A stretch of DNA of 29,477 bases from UMGS75 sp964507405 (lineage in GTDB: Bacteria; Bacillota_I; Bacilli_A; ML615J-28; CAG-313). Both the position numbers and the translations under genes were made by a program. The notes under the pieces were generated by a model. It was not told the origin of the DNA and searched no databases. It saw nothing but the letters and a program-made list of their open reading frames with translations. Below are positions 1 to 8,570 of the stretch, piece by piece; position 1 is the first letter of the stretch, and each line of letters opens with the position of its first letter. The stretch lies in the NCBI GenBank assembly GCA_964507405.1, contig CAZDPJ010000016.1, positions 1 through 29,477 on the forward strand. The letters are read 5' to 3'.

Positions 1-1
1 G

Positions 2-310
2 GATTTAGAAACATATGATCAAGTAGAAATTCCTGCTGAAAGATTAAAATGGGAATCTAAATTCTTAATTGAAGGTATGAGTGTTGAAATCGTATTCTAT
101 GGAACAGAAATACTAGGCGTTAACCTACCAGAAAAAATGGTAATGGAAGTTACTGAAAGTACTCCTGCTGTTGCTGGTAATACCGCAACTAATGCTTTAA
201 AAGAAGTTACAGTTGAAACTGGTTTAGTTGTAAAAGTACCTATGTTCATCAACCAAGGAGATAAAATTATTGTTACTACTTGGGATGGTAAATATTCATC
301 AAGAGCTTAA
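2..310 (+). CDS. efp: Elongation factor P, C-terminal part (5' end cut by window edge)
   Basis: EF-P binds the ribosome between the P and E sites and relieves stalling on polyproline stretches. The open frame enters at base 2 with no start codon in view, so only about the last 102 residues are present. The visible part covers the two C-terminal OB-fold domains: a segment around DLETYDQVEIP, then EGMSVEIVFYGTEILGVNLP, and the family's usual ending with GLVVKVPMFINQGDKI and WDGKYSSRA. The N-terminal KOW-like domain with the lysine that can be modified lies outside the window. The in-frame ATG at 77 is internal, because homology continues upstream of it. A rho-independent terminator follows directly after the stop codon. 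Confidence 0.95.
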   Translation, partial: DLETYDQVEIPAERLKWESKFLIEGMSVEIVFYGTEILGVNLPEKMVMEVTESTPAVAGNTATNALKEVTVETGLVVKVPMFINQGDKIIVTTWDGKYSSRA

Positions 311-311
311 A

Positions 312-335
312 AAAAACACCATTTGGTGTTTTTTT
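312..335. terminator. Bidirectional terminator between efp and the P-II-like gene
   Basis: A 9-bp perfect stem (312-320 with 325-333) with an ATTT loop is flanked by A-runs on the left and T-runs on the right. It can end transcription from both convergent neighbours: efp on plus and the P-II-like gene on minus, whose stop is at 334. Confidence 0.85.
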
Positions 336-654
336 ATTTATTGTTATTTTGATTATCTTTGATACCAACAGTAGCATCAACTGGTACTGAAAAACAAATA
401 GCATGACTCTTTGTTCCAACACCCATTTTAGATGAAATTTCTTTCATGATATTGTTTCTAATTTCTGTACTAACAACTATCATAACAATATCTTTTTCTG
501 GTTGAATGGTAATACCTAAAAAATGTTGAATATCTTTACCTGCAGAACCACGTCCTTTAATGATTGTACCACCACCAGCACCTTGAGATTTTGCAATTTC
601 CATTACATCACTTGCATAACCGTTATTACAAATAACAAATATCATATCTTTCAT
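334..654 (-). CDS. P-II-like regulatory protein (second of a pair beside DUF1538)
   Basis: A 106-residue protein with the size and pattern of the P-II/GlnB superfamily of small trimeric sensors. It has a first beta strand MIFVICNNGYA, a helix, a glycine-rich segment GAGGGTIIKGRGS at about residues 26-38 where the ligand-binding T-loop lies, and a late strand HAICFSVPVDATVG. Members of this subgroup are commonly encoded next to DUF1538 membrane proteins, as here. It follows the other P-II-like gene after 3 bases, so the two are co-transcribed. The start at 654 has only a weak ribosome binding site. An in-frame ATG at 645 (residue 4) is a close alternative. What ligand it senses cannot be read from the sequence. 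Assignment to the fold is fairly sure; the regulatory role is inferred from context. Confidence 0.75.
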   Translation of the reverse strand: MKDMIFVICNNGYASDVMEIAKSQGAGGGTIIKGRGSAGKDIQHFLGITIQPEKDIVMIVVSTEIRNNIMKEISSKMGVGTKSHAICFSVPVDATVGIKDNQNNNK

Positions 655-657
655 AAT

Positions 658-1011
658 CTATTTACCATTTTTACCTTTCTCTAAAATTGCTTGGATTGCT
701 CTTGTACTATCTACACTTTTAATTGGTATTGAACAGCTAATTCCATGACCAGGTGATGCGAAATCTAATTCTTGATTTAAAGCATCAAACATAAATGGAA
801 CCATTTCTTCATCAGCAATACTTAATATGACATCTTTTTCAATTTTACCAAAGCCTAAATAGTCAAATATTTCAACAGGAGCAGTACCATATCCTAAAAT
901 TGTATGATGATATGTACAGCCTAATTTTTCTAGTAATTTAATTACTTTTTTGCCTTTTTTTCTATCAACTATTGTAATTAATAATTTCAAACCTGATGGA
1001 GTATTATTCAT
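658..1011 (-). CDS. P-II-like regulatory protein (first of the pair)
   Basis: A 117-residue P-II-superfamily-like protein: a first strand LKLLITIVDR, a helix KVIKLLEKLG, a T-loop-like region ILGYGTAPVEIFDYLG, and a final strand GHGISCSIPIKSV that matches the equivalent strand of its downstream partner. The longer frame opens at a GTG at 1023. I chose the ATG at 1011 because a GAGGTG ribosome binding site lies about six bases before it and the extra residues MRCL fit nothing. This start overlaps the DUF1538 stop codon by 8 bases (1004-1011), which suggests translational coupling. The two P-II-like proteins are clearly diverged and so may form a heteromer or sense different signals. That is inference. 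Confidence 0.75.
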   Translation of the reverse strand: MNNTPSGLKLLITIVDRKKGKKVIKLLEKLGCTYHHTILGYGTAPVEIFDYLGFGKIEKDVILSIADEEMVPFMFDALNQELDFASPGHGISCSIPIKSVDSTRAIQAILEKGKNGK

Positions 1012-2566
1012 AAGACACCTCACTTACTTCTTCTACGTCAAATTCAACAACATCTTCATAAGATAATTCTTTACTTGATGTAGCCTTAGATAATTTAATC
1101 TTGTAAATTAAACCAACAATTTGAACAACAATTAATGGAGTCATTGCGACAAGGGCAACAATACCAAAACCATTACTTAAGATTTTATTTGCTTCATCAG
1201 CATATATAGTATGACATGCACCAGTAGCAAGAGGTAGTAAGAACGTTGCGGTCATTGGACCTGAAGCAACACCACCCGAGTCAAAAGCAATTGATGTAAA
1301 TATTTTAGGTACTACTAGTGACAATAAAATAGCAATACCATATCCAGGAATTAAAATCCACCAAATAGAATAATCAAATAAAACTCTTGTCATTGCAAGT
1401 CCAATTGAAATAGCAACACCAATAGCTAAACTAAATAACATAACACGTTTAGAAATGGCACCACCAGTAACTTCTTCAACTTGATTATTTAATACATGGA
1501 CAGCAGGTTCCGCCATAACAACAAAGAAGCCCATTAACATTCCAAGTGGTATTAAAACCCAGTTAAATGATTTATTTGCAATCGTTTGTCCTAAAACATT
1601 ACCTACAGGCATAAAGCCCATATTAGCACCAGTTAAAAAGATTACTAATCCAACATATGTATATGCAAGACCAATAAATATTTTGATAATACCTTTTTTA
1701 CGATCTTTTTGTAAGAAAAATTCAAATATAATAACAAATAGTAAAATTGGAGATAAAGCAATTGCAATTTCTTTTAACATTGATACAACTATACTTCCAA
1801 AGTTTGAAGCAAATGAATCAAAACTATTTATTACAACACTAGTTGTACTATTATCAACCGTAATATTTGTAAATAATCCTAATATTGTAACCGCAATAAT
1901 TGGTCCAATTGAACATAAAGCAACATAACCAAAACTATCGTTTTCATTTTCTTTATCGCCATTAATACTTGCAACTCCAAGTCCAATTGCCATAATAAAT
2001 GGTACTGTCATTGGTCCAGTAGTAACTCCACCCGAGTCAAAAGCAAGTGGAACAAAATCAGCAGGTGCGAAAGAAGCAATAATAAATAAAACTAAATAAG
2101 AGACTATTAATACAACTCTAATATCTACTCTAAGTACTACTCTTAAAAGGGCTATCATTAAAAAGATACCAACACCTAAAGCAACCATCAAAATTAAAAC
2201 CATACTTGATAAGCCTTCCATTTGTACTTGTTTGGATAAAACTAGTAAATCAGGTTCAGCAATTGTAACAAGTGCACCGATTATAAAGGGAACTAATAAT
2301 AAAACCCATATTTTACGTTTTTTTGTTATATATTTACCTACTCCAACCCCAACACTCATCATCGATAAATCAGCACCTAAAGTAAATAGAGCCATTCCAA
2401 TAACAAGCATTACTGAGCCAATTATAAAGCCTAAAAAAACATATCCATTAAATAAGAATTCTTTTGTAACAAAAAAGACTCCAAAATTTAGGATAATTAT
2501 TAATAAGGCAATAGGTAAAACGGACATTAATGATTCTTTTATTTTTTCTAATAATAATTTTGCCAT
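1004..2566 (-). CDS. DUF1538 membrane protein with two fused homologous halves (UmpA/UmpB-like putative cation antiporter)
   Basis: A 520-residue, very hydrophobic protein with roughly a dozen membrane segments. It is an internal duplication with a period of about 250 residues. An EP motif occurs at 104-105 and 353-354. AFDSGGVxxGPMT occurs at 175-187 and 427-439. A helix starting FGxVAL occurs near 212 and 467. These paired motifs are the mark of DUF1538. In some bacteria the two halves are separate genes, and one such pair (UmpAB of Halomonas) has been reported as a Na+/H+ antiporter; I recall this from the literature and have not checked it. Here the halves are one chain, ending in an acidic tail rich in Glu and Asp. 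The gene heads an operon with two P-II-like proteins, which suggests its activity is gated by a small-molecule sensor. The ribosome binding site AAGGGGG precedes ATG 2566. Confidence 0.85.
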   Translation of the reverse strand: MAKLLLEKIKESLMSVLPIALLIIILNFGVFFVTKEFLFNGYVFLGFIIGSVMLVIGMALFTLGADLSMMSVGVGVGKYITKKRKIWVLLLVPFIIGALVTIAEPDLLVLSKQVQMEGLSSMVLILMVALGVGIFLMIALLRVVLRVDIRVVLIVSYLVLFIIASFAPADFVPLAFDSGGVTTGPMTVPFIMAIGLGVASINGDKENENDSFGYVALCSIGPIIAVTILGLFTNITVDNSTTSVVINSFDSFASNFGSIVVSMLKEIAIALSPILLFVIIFEFFLQKDRKKGIIKIFIGLAYTYVGLVIFLTGANMGFMPVGNVLGQTIANKSFNWVLIPLGMLMGFFVVMAEPAVHVLNNQVEEVTGGAISKRVMLFSLAIGVAISIGLAMTRVLFDYSIWWILIPGYGIAILLSLVVPKIFTSIAFDSGGVASGPMTATFLLPLATGACHTIYADEANKILSNGFGIVALVAMTPLIVVQIVGLIYKIKLSKATSSKELSYEDVVEFDVEEVSEVSYE

Positions 2567-2594
2567 TATATTCCCCCTTTTTTAATTATTATTA

Positions 2595-2623
2595 ATTATA
2601 CTAAAATAATTTACATTTGTCAA
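2595..2623 (-). promoter_or_regulatory. Sigma-A promoter of the DUF1538/P-II operon
   Basis: On the minus strand a perfect TTGACA (2618-2623) and a perfect TATAAT (2595-2600) are separated by 17 bases. It lies about 30 bases upstream of the DUF1538 start and just downstream of the chitinase terminator, so this operon is an independent unit. Confidence 0.9.
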
Positions 2624-2632
2624 TATGATTAA

Positions 2633-2667
2633 CTTAAAAAAACTAAGAGTTCCAACACTCTTAGTTT
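2633..2667 (-). terminator. Terminator of the pheST/chitinase unit
   Basis: A 10-bp perfect stem (2640-2649 with 2658-2667) with an 8-base loop is followed on the minus strand by a T-run (plus-strand A-run at about 2635-2642). It sits 14 bases after the chitinase stop. Confidence 0.9.
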
Positions 2668-2680
2668 ATTTGTTTATCCT

Positions 2681-4270
2681 CTATTTATTAAAAACCTCAT
2701 CAATAGCATTTAATAAATCACCAGTTGTATCTTGTGATAAATCCCAAAACATTATTCCACCAAGCGAATTATCTAAAACATAATTTGCTTTATAAGCTAC
2801 GCTACGTGGACTATCATAAGTAACAAAAATATCATCATGAATAATGTAAGAAGCATATGCTGATTCATCCCAAAGTTCAATCCAACCATTTTTAACAATA
2901 TTTTCTTTTATCTTCGTATAAGATATTGAACCACTTGCAAGGCTTGTTGAAAGGTGTGAACCAATTATTTTTGAAGATGAACTATCAAAGGTTGCATATC
3001 TACCATAAAAAGCAGCACCAATAATAACTTTACTTGATGGAACATATTGTAAAACATATTTAATACTATTATCAGCGCTAGTTGAAGTTCCATATAAATT
3101 AGTTAAATGAGAAGCTTCATTTCCCATCGCAAAGTCATATGTCATTACATTGAAATAATCAACATATTCAGATAACTTTTTTAAATCATAAAACTTATTA
3201 CTAGAAGTTATTGCTAAAGTAAGAAGTAAATCCTTGCGATATGCTTTCATACTTTTAGAAAGCTCTTCACAAAAATAAGTTAAGTTACTTCTATCAGCAG
3301 GGTCTGATTTTATCCCCGCAACACTACTTGTTGGATATTCCCAGTCAATATCTATTCCATCTAAATTGTATTTAATAATTACTTGCATAATTGAATTAAC
3401 TAATGCTGTTCGTGAAGTTTTATTCATTAAAGCTTCACTAAAACCACCAGCTCCCCAGCCACCTATCGCAAGGCTAATTCTTACACCTTGATTATGATAC
3501 GCTAAGACTTTTTTAAATTTAGCCTCATCTGGAATAACAATATTTGTATTAGATATTGTTCCAAAACTATAATTAATAACATCTATTTTTTCTAAGTCTT
3601 CACTATTTACATCTGTACTACTTGTTGGATAAAAATAAGCAATAACTAACTTCTTATTATTAATATCTTTTAACTTAATTGCTTTTACAGTTATATTTTT
3701 CATATATTTTAAAGTTGTCCCTCCAAATACTAAGGATACAGTAATTGTTACTTTCTTATCGCTATTACCACGATTAACAACACCACTTCTTGAAATTATA
3801 TTTTGATTGGAACTCATCCAGTAAACCCGTGCTGATGAAGAAGGTAATGAATCTGGAAATTCAAGATTACTAGTTACATCATCAGGTAAATACTTGTTAC
3901 TAATTAATTCCGTAAGTTCTTTATAACTAGGTTCATTACTAGGTATTACATCTTCATACTTATGAAGTTTACAATTTATACAGCAGTCATTAGAATCATA
4001 ATTATGTTCAAGTTTTTCTAAAGTTATTTGATTTTCATAACCACATAGCATACATTTTTCAATAATTACTCCATTACTTTCACAAGTAGGATTAATACTA
4101 TTTTCAATCACCATTTGATGAGGTCCAAACGAATCTAAAGTATCACCACAAATAGAACAAGCTTGTTTAGAAATACATGTTCCATCTGTGTATGAATGTT
4201 GATGATTATCACATGATAAAAGAAATAACAAAGTAAAAGATAAGAATATTAAATAACTATATTTTTTCAT
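2681..4270 (-). CDS. Lipoprotein GH18 chitinase-like glycosidase with Cys/His-rich N-terminal repeats
   Basis: A 529-residue secreted lipoprotein. The N-terminal lipobox LLSC puts the lipidated cysteine at residue 20. Residues 24-100 hold three short His...Cys...CxxC repeats (CxxC at 38-41, 73-76 and 97-100), a type of repeat seen in other Firmicutes surface proteins. Residues about 115-197 look like a bacterial Ig-like linker domain. The catalytic GH18 barrel follows from about 207 to the end: SLAIGGWG at 266-273 and the signature DGIDIDWE at 304-311, so the acid/base is Glu311 and the DxxDxDxE motif is intact. It probably hydrolyses chitin or another GlcNAc polymer at the cell surface; a spore- or wall-type GH18 muramidase-like activity is an alternative. 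The start overlaps the upstream kinase gene by 14 bases, with AGAGG rather far upstream (about 11 bases). It is therefore the last gene of the pheST transcript. Confidence 0.87.
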   Translation of the reverse strand: MKKYSYLIFLSFTLLFLLSCDNHQHSYTDGTCISKQACSICGDTLDSFGPHQMVIENSINPTCESNGVIIEKCMLCGYENQITLEKLEHNYDSNDCCINCKLHKYEDVIPSNEPSYKELTELISNKYLPDDVTSNLEFPDSLPSSSARVYWMSSNQNIISRSGVVNRGNSDKKVTITVSLVFGGTTLKYMKNITVKAIKLKDINNKKLVIAYFYPTSSTDVNSEDLEKIDVINYSFGTISNTNIVIPDEAKFKKVLAYHNQGVRISLAIGGWGAGGFSEALMNKTSRTALVNSIMQVIIKYNLDGIDIDWEYPTSSVAGIKSDPADRSNLTYFCEELSKSMKAYRKDLLLTLAITSSNKFYDLKKLSEYVDYFNVMTYDFAMGNEASHLTNLYGTSTSADNSIKYVLQYVPSSKVIIGAAFYGRYATFDSSSSKIIGSHLSTSLASGSISYTKIKENIVKNGWIELWDESAYASYIIHDDIFVTYDSPRSVAYKANYVLDNSLGGIMFWDLSQDTTGDLLNAIDEVFNK

Positions 4271-4787
4271 TATTTCTAACTACCTCTTCTAAATACTTTT
4301 TACTTTCTAAACGTGATTTAAAAGTAATAACTTTAACATTAGGATGACTTTCTAAAATAGATAATATTTTTGGTTTATATACCTTAGGAAATTTCCACAC
4401 CCAATTAAGAAACTTAAAATCAAGTTTTTCAGCACACCCATTTGCCATATCATCTCGTTTTTTATTTTTCCTTTGTAATTCACGTTTAATTACACTATTT
4501 ACACATAACATCCTCTTATAATCTAAGAATATTACAAGATCAGCCCTCGTTAATCTTAAATCTAAAGTATCACCATAAGTACCATCAATAATCCACTTAT
4601 CTAAAGCAATAATTGATGACAACTTTTGATGCCACATTTCTTTATCCGGAACCGTCCAATTAGGTAGCCAATATTCCTTATCTAAGTGAATAACAGGTAG
4701 CGAAGTTAGATTTCCAATTTTTTTAGAAAAAGTTGACTTTCCACTTCCAGGAGAACCAATTATCAAAATTCTTTGGTATGGTATCAT
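4257..4787 (-). CDS. FlaR/topology-modulation-like P-loop kinase
   Basis: A 176-residue P-loop protein of the AAA/adenylate-kinase-like group usually annotated as a DNA topology modulation protein (FlaR-like). The Walker A motif GSPGSGKST is at residues 11-19. It is followed by HLDKEYWLPNW, typical of this family, and by an aspartate-ended strand LVIFLDY near residue 90. The family is poorly characterised biochemically; the fold suggests a small-molecule or nucleotide kinase, so the 'topology' name should not be taken literally. The start codon lies 1 base after the pheT stop with GAGG in front, and the 3' end overlaps the chitinase gene by 14 bases. Confidence 0.8.
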   Translation of the reverse strand: MIPYQRILIIGSPGSGKSTFSKKIGNLTSLPVIHLDKEYWLPNWTVPDKEMWHQKLSSIIALDKWIIDGTYGDTLDLRLTRADLVIFLDYKRMLCVNSVIKRELQRKNKKRDDMANGCAEKLDFKFLNWVWKFPKVYKPKILSILESHPNVKVITFKSRLESKKYLEEVVRNNEKI

Positions 4788-4788
4788 T

Positions 4789-7203
4789 TTATCCTCTAAG
4801 TGTAATATGGAATTGATATTCTAATGATTTAATAATTTTATTTACTTTTTGATTAATAACCTCATCAGTTAAAGTGTCATCAGATTCAAGCATTACTTTT
4901 AAAGCAACACTCTTCTTTCCTTCTTCGATTCGATCACCACTATATACATCAAATACTTCAACCATTTTAATCATTTTCTTATCAACTCGATAAATTGCCT
5001 CAACTATATCACCAATTGGTTGATTATTATCCATAATAAATGCTAAGTCACGGACAACAGCTGGTACCTTAGATATTGGTTTCATCATTGTTATTTCATT
5101 TTGAACTTCAAAAATTTCATCTAAACATATTTCAAATACATAAGTATTTTCTAAATCTTGCATCTTCGCATATTTTGGATGTAGAGCTCCAACATAACCA
5201 ATTATTTTATTATTATAAATAATTTCAGCAGAACGTCCTGGATGAAGTTCATCACATTTAATTGATAAAGGTTTATAAGAAACATTTAAATTTAAACGAT
5301 TGAATAAAAGTTCTAAAATTCCTTTAACATAATAGAAATCAACTTTATTACTTGTTGATGACCATAAATTAGTTGACTGTACACCTTGTAATGCCCCAGC
5401 AACACTCCATCCTTCTGTTGTTTTTTCGTCTTCATAAGAATAGTGCTTACCAATTTCATAGATAGCAAGATTTTCAAGTTTACGAGCATTATTATATTTA
5501 ACAACATCAATTAAACTACTTACTAGGTTTCTTCTTAAAACTTTTCTTTCTTCACTCATTGGATGAAGTAATGAAATAGGTGCATCTGTATCAGTATATA
5601 ACACTTTAAATTCATTAGCCTTCGTTTCACTAACTAAAGAATATGTAACAGTCTCATTTAATCCCGCGCCTCTTAATGTGGAAGAAATTAGTCTTCTAAT
5701 TTTTTGTTCTTTCGTATATTCAGCACAATTATTCATTGAAGGAATTGTTTCTTCTAATTTATCATAGCCATAAATTCTCGCAAGTTCTTCAATTAAATCT
5801 TGTTTAATCGTAATATCTAGTCTACGATTAGGAACATATACAGTAATTTCATCACCATGAATTTCCGTAGTAAATGATAAACCTTTAAATATTTTATCCA
5901 TTTCTTCAATTGAAATTTCAACACCTAAATAATCATATACATACTTTTTAGTTAAAGTAATTACTTTATCAGTTACATGTTCAGTACCTTTATGAACATA
6001 TCCTTTTAATACCTTTCCATCAGCGTATTTTTCAAGTAAATAACACGCATAATTTACAGCTTCTAAACTTTGATTTAAATCAACACCACGTTCAAATCTT
6101 ATACTTGATTCACTTCTAAGACCTAATCTACTAGAAGTTCTTCTTATACTAAGAGGTCTAAATACTGCTGATTCTAATACTAAATTAGTTGTTTTATCAG
6201 TTACTTCAGTGTTTTCACCACCCATAACACCTGCTAAACAAACAATACGAGATGGTTCATTATCACCTAATTTATTATCAGTAATAACTATATCACTACG
6301 ATTTAAGATACGTTTATTACCATCAAGAGTAACTGTTTCTTCATTTTGATTTGCACGTCTTACAATAATTTTATTGCCAAGTTCATCTTTATCAAAAGCA
6401 TGTAAAGGTTGACCAAATAATTGTAAAACATAATTTGTGATATCAACAACATTATTGATTGGTCTAATACCAGAAGCAATCAGTCTTGCTTTAATAAAAG
6501 ATGGAGATTCTTTTATTTTTACATCTTCAACCACTCTAGCATAATAACTATAACAAATTGAAGTTTGAAGTTCAACATCAATTTGACTAGATGCCTCTTT
6601 ATCTATTTCATGTAATTCGTATTCTAAAGGCTTTAAACCTAGTCCATACATTGCGTTAACGTCTTTCGCAACACCAAGCATTGAAAGTAAATCCATTCGA
6701 TTAGGTGTTACTCCAAGTTCAATAACATGGTCTTCTAAATTTAAATATGTTAATGCATCTTCACCAACTATCGCATCATCATCTAAAACATAAATACCTT
6801 TAGAAAATTCTTCCGGAATATATTTAGATTCAAGTCCTAATTCTTGTAAAGAACAAAGCATACCATTAGACTGAGCACCTCTAATAACTGATACTTTAAT
6901 TTCTCCACCTGGAAGTTTAACTCCTGGTAATGCGACTATTACTTTTTGGCCTTTTCTTACATTAGGAGCACCACATACTATTTGAGAAACATTACTACCT
7001 AAATTTACTTGACATACTGATAAATGATCAGAATTTTCATGTTTACAAAGGTCGACTACTTCACCAATAACTAAACCACTAGCAGGTAATAACTTACTAT
7101 ATTCTTCAATTTCAATTGAGTATAATGACATTTCTTCAACTAATTTATCACAAGAAACATCTAAATTAACTAATTCTTTTAACCAATTATATGATACTCT
7201 CAT
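4789..7203 (-). CDS. pheT: Phenylalanyl-tRNA synthetase beta subunit
   Basis: An 804-residue full-length PheT, which with PheS forms the (alpha-beta)2 enzyme that charges tRNA-Phe. The tRNA-binding OB domain is at about 42-150 (VCQVNLG, CGAPNV, GMLCS). The B3/B4 editing domain is at about 210-375 (INNVVDITNYV, LAGVMGG, SSIRFERGVD). The B5 domain is at about 410-480 (VPNRRLDI, EELARIYGYD). A catalytic-core-like domain follows, and a C-terminal anticodon-binding FDX-ACB domain runs from about 705 to 804 (VPAVVRDLAF through FHITLRG). It begins 1 base after the pheS stop, with GGAGAAG inside the end of pheS as ribosome binding site, so both subunits are made from one message under T-box control. 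Confidence 0.97.
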   Translation of the reverse strand: MRVSYNWLKELVNLDVSCDKLVEEMSLYSIEIEEYSKLLPASGLVIGEVVDLCKHENSDHLSVCQVNLGSNVSQIVCGAPNVRKGQKVIVALPGVKLPGGEIKVSVIRGAQSNGMLCSLQELGLESKYIPEEFSKGIYVLDDDAIVGEDALTYLNLEDHVIELGVTPNRMDLLSMLGVAKDVNAMYGLGLKPLEYELHEIDKEASSQIDVELQTSICYSYYARVVEDVKIKESPSFIKARLIASGIRPINNVVDITNYVLQLFGQPLHAFDKDELGNKIIVRRANQNEETVTLDGNKRILNRSDIVITDNKLGDNEPSRIVCLAGVMGGENTEVTDKTTNLVLESAVFRPLSIRRTSSRLGLRSESSIRFERGVDLNQSLEAVNYACYLLEKYADGKVLKGYVHKGTEHVTDKVITLTKKYVYDYLGVEISIEEMDKIFKGLSFTTEIHGDEITVYVPNRRLDITIKQDLIEELARIYGYDKLEETIPSMNNCAEYTKEQKIRRLISSTLRGAGLNETVTYSLVSETKANEFKVLYTDTDAPISLLHPMSEERKVLRRNLVSSLIDVVKYNNARKLENLAIYEIGKHYSYEDEKTTEGWSVAGALQGVQSTNLWSSTSNKVDFYYVKGILELLFNRLNLNVSYKPLSIKCDELHPGRSAEIIYNNKIIGYVGALHPKYAKMQDLENTYVFEICLDEIFEVQNEITMMKPISKVPAVVRDLAFIMDNNQPIGDIVEAIYRVDKKMIKMVEVFDVYSGDRIEEGKKSVALKVMLESDDTLTDEVINQKVNKIIKSLEYQFHITLRG

Positions 7204-7204
7204 T

Positions 7205-8239
7205 TTACTCTTCTCCTTTAAATTGTTTTAGGAATCTTACATCATTTGTATAAAATTGTCTAATATCATCAATACCATGGCGTAACATCGTTATTCTTTC
7301 AATACCAACACCAAAAGCAAAGCCACGATATACATCAGGATCATAACCACAATCACGAAGAACATTAGGATGAACCATACCAGCACCTAATACTTCAATC
7401 CAACCATTTCCCTTACATAAACTACAACCTTTTCCACCACATTTAAAGCAACTTACATCTACTTCAACACTAGGTTCAGTAAATGGAAAATACGAAGGTC
7501 TAAATCTTATTTTACGTTCGCTACCAAACATCTTTTTAGCAATTAAATTTAAAGTACCTTTTAAATCTGACATTGTGATATGTTTATCAACAACAAGTCC
7601 TTCAAATTGCATGAATTGATGAGAATGAGTAGCATCATCATCATCACGTCTAAATACTTTACCAGGACAAACAATTTTAACTGGTTTACCATTTGCTTTA
7701 AGAAGCGTTCTTGCTTGAACAGGAGATGTTTGTGTTCTTAATAAAACATTATCACTTATATAGAAACTATCTTGCATATCACGAGCAGGATGACCTTTAG
7801 GCACATTTAATAATTCAAAATTAAAAACATCAAGTTCTACTTCAGGTCCTTCAGCAATATCATATCCCATACCAAGGAATAATTCTTGAAGTTCTTCTGA
7901 TGTCTTACTTAAAGGATGAGTTGTACCTAAATTAATCGTCTTTCCTGGTAATGTAATATCAATTTTTTCACTTGCAAGTTTTCTTTCAATTTCTCTTGTT
8001 TCAATGGCTTGTCTTGCTTTATTGATTGCATCTTCAATTTCAGCTTTAACTTTATTCGCAAGACTACCAAATTCTTTTTTCTCTTCAATTGTTAAAGAAG
8101 ACATTTTCTTCATTATATCGCCAAGAGGGCTTTTCTTACCCATATAATATGAACGTAATTCATTTAATTCTTGATTTTCCGAAGCATTATTTATTGTTTT
8201 CTTCGCTTCTTCTAAAATGTTTAATAATAAGTTTTTCAT
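7205..8239 (-). CDS. pheS: Phenylalanyl-tRNA synthetase alpha subunit
   Basis: A 344-residue catalytic subunit. Residues 1-85 form the N-terminal tRNA-contacting coiled coil. The class II core follows with GPEVELDVFNFELLN (131-145), RTQTSPVQAR (168-177), GKVFRRDDDDATHSHQF (193-209) and the C-terminal FGVGIERITMLRHGI. The Cys-rich CxxC...CxxC segment near 253-268 typical of bacterial PheS is present. The start at 8239 is preceded by GGAGG at 8250-8254, just below the terminator hairpin of the leader. Expression should rise when uncharged tRNA-Phe accumulates. Confidence 0.97.
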   Translation of the reverse strand: MKNLLLNILEEAKKTINNASENQELNELRSYYMGKKSPLGDIMKKMSSLTIEEKKEFGSLANKVKAEIEDAINKARQAIETREIERKLASEKIDITLPGKTINLGTTHPLSKTSEELQELFLGMGYDIAEGPEVELDVFNFELLNVPKGHPARDMQDSFYISDNVLLRTQTSPVQARTLLKANGKPVKIVCPGKVFRRDDDDATHSHQFMQFEGLVVDKHITMSDLKGTLNLIAKKMFGSERKIRFRPSYFPFTEPSVEVDVSCFKCGGKGCSLCKGNGWIEVLGAGMVHPNVLRDCGYDPDVYRGFAFGVGIERITMLRHGIDDIRQFYTNDVRFLKQFKGEE

Positions 8240-8254
8240 TTCTAAATTTCCTCC

Positions 8255-8488
8255 AAAAAAAAGCCCTTTATTACTAAAGGACGATTATTAACCGTGGTAC
8301 CACCTTAATTCGAAAGTAAACTACTTTCCTCAAAAACTCCTTAACGCGGAAAATAACGGACTTGATTAGAGTCTCTCCTAAGGTGAACTTCATAATTATT
8401 CTATAAATTAGTTTTCAGTCACGACTAATTCTCCCTAAATAGAAAGATTATTATGAATCTTCTTAATCAACGATTTTTATATTTTGAT
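8255..8488 (-). promoter_or_regulatory. T-box riboswitch leader (Phe) upstream of pheS
   Basis: On the minus strand the T-box sequence AAGGTGGTACCACGG lies at 8292-8306. It is followed by a terminator hairpin whose stem is 8265-8270 with 8275-8280, plus outer pairs, and by a T-run at 8255-8262. Upstream is a structured stem I region. A UUC codon at 8385-8387, followed by A, is the likely specifier and matches phenylalanine. Pairing of uncharged tRNA-Phe with the specifier and, through its NCCA end, with the T-box bulge would stabilise the antiterminator and allow pheST transcription. This accounts for the 330-base gap between pheS and the coat-like gene. Confidence 0.93.
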
Positions 8489-8494
8489 AAAGAT

Positions 8495-8500
8495 ATTATA
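8495..8500 (-). promoter_or_regulatory. -10 element of the pheS T-box transcript
   Basis: A perfect TATAAT on the minus strand sits just upstream of the T-box leader. No good -35 match is visible at 16-18 bases (only A/T-rich sequence), so the exact promoter is less certain than the -10. Confidence 0.6.
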
Positions 8501-8537
8501 GCATATATTAAAAATAAAAACTATTTATTTGCAAAAA

Positions 8538-8564
8538 AAAGAAAAAACCTAGTTTCCTAGGCTT
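8538..8564 (-). terminator. Terminator after the CotD-like gene
   Basis: On the minus strand a CCTAG/CTAGG stem (8557-8561 with 8548-8552), extended by one G-U and several A-T pairs, with a GAAA loop, is followed by a run of T. It separates the coat-like gene from the pheS promoter. Confidence 0.85.
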
Positions 8565-8570
8565 TCTCAC

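Noticed and set aside
32..310. Elongation factor P ATG at 77 as a real start
   Set aside because: Homology to EF-P continues upstream in frame to the window edge, so this methionine is internal.
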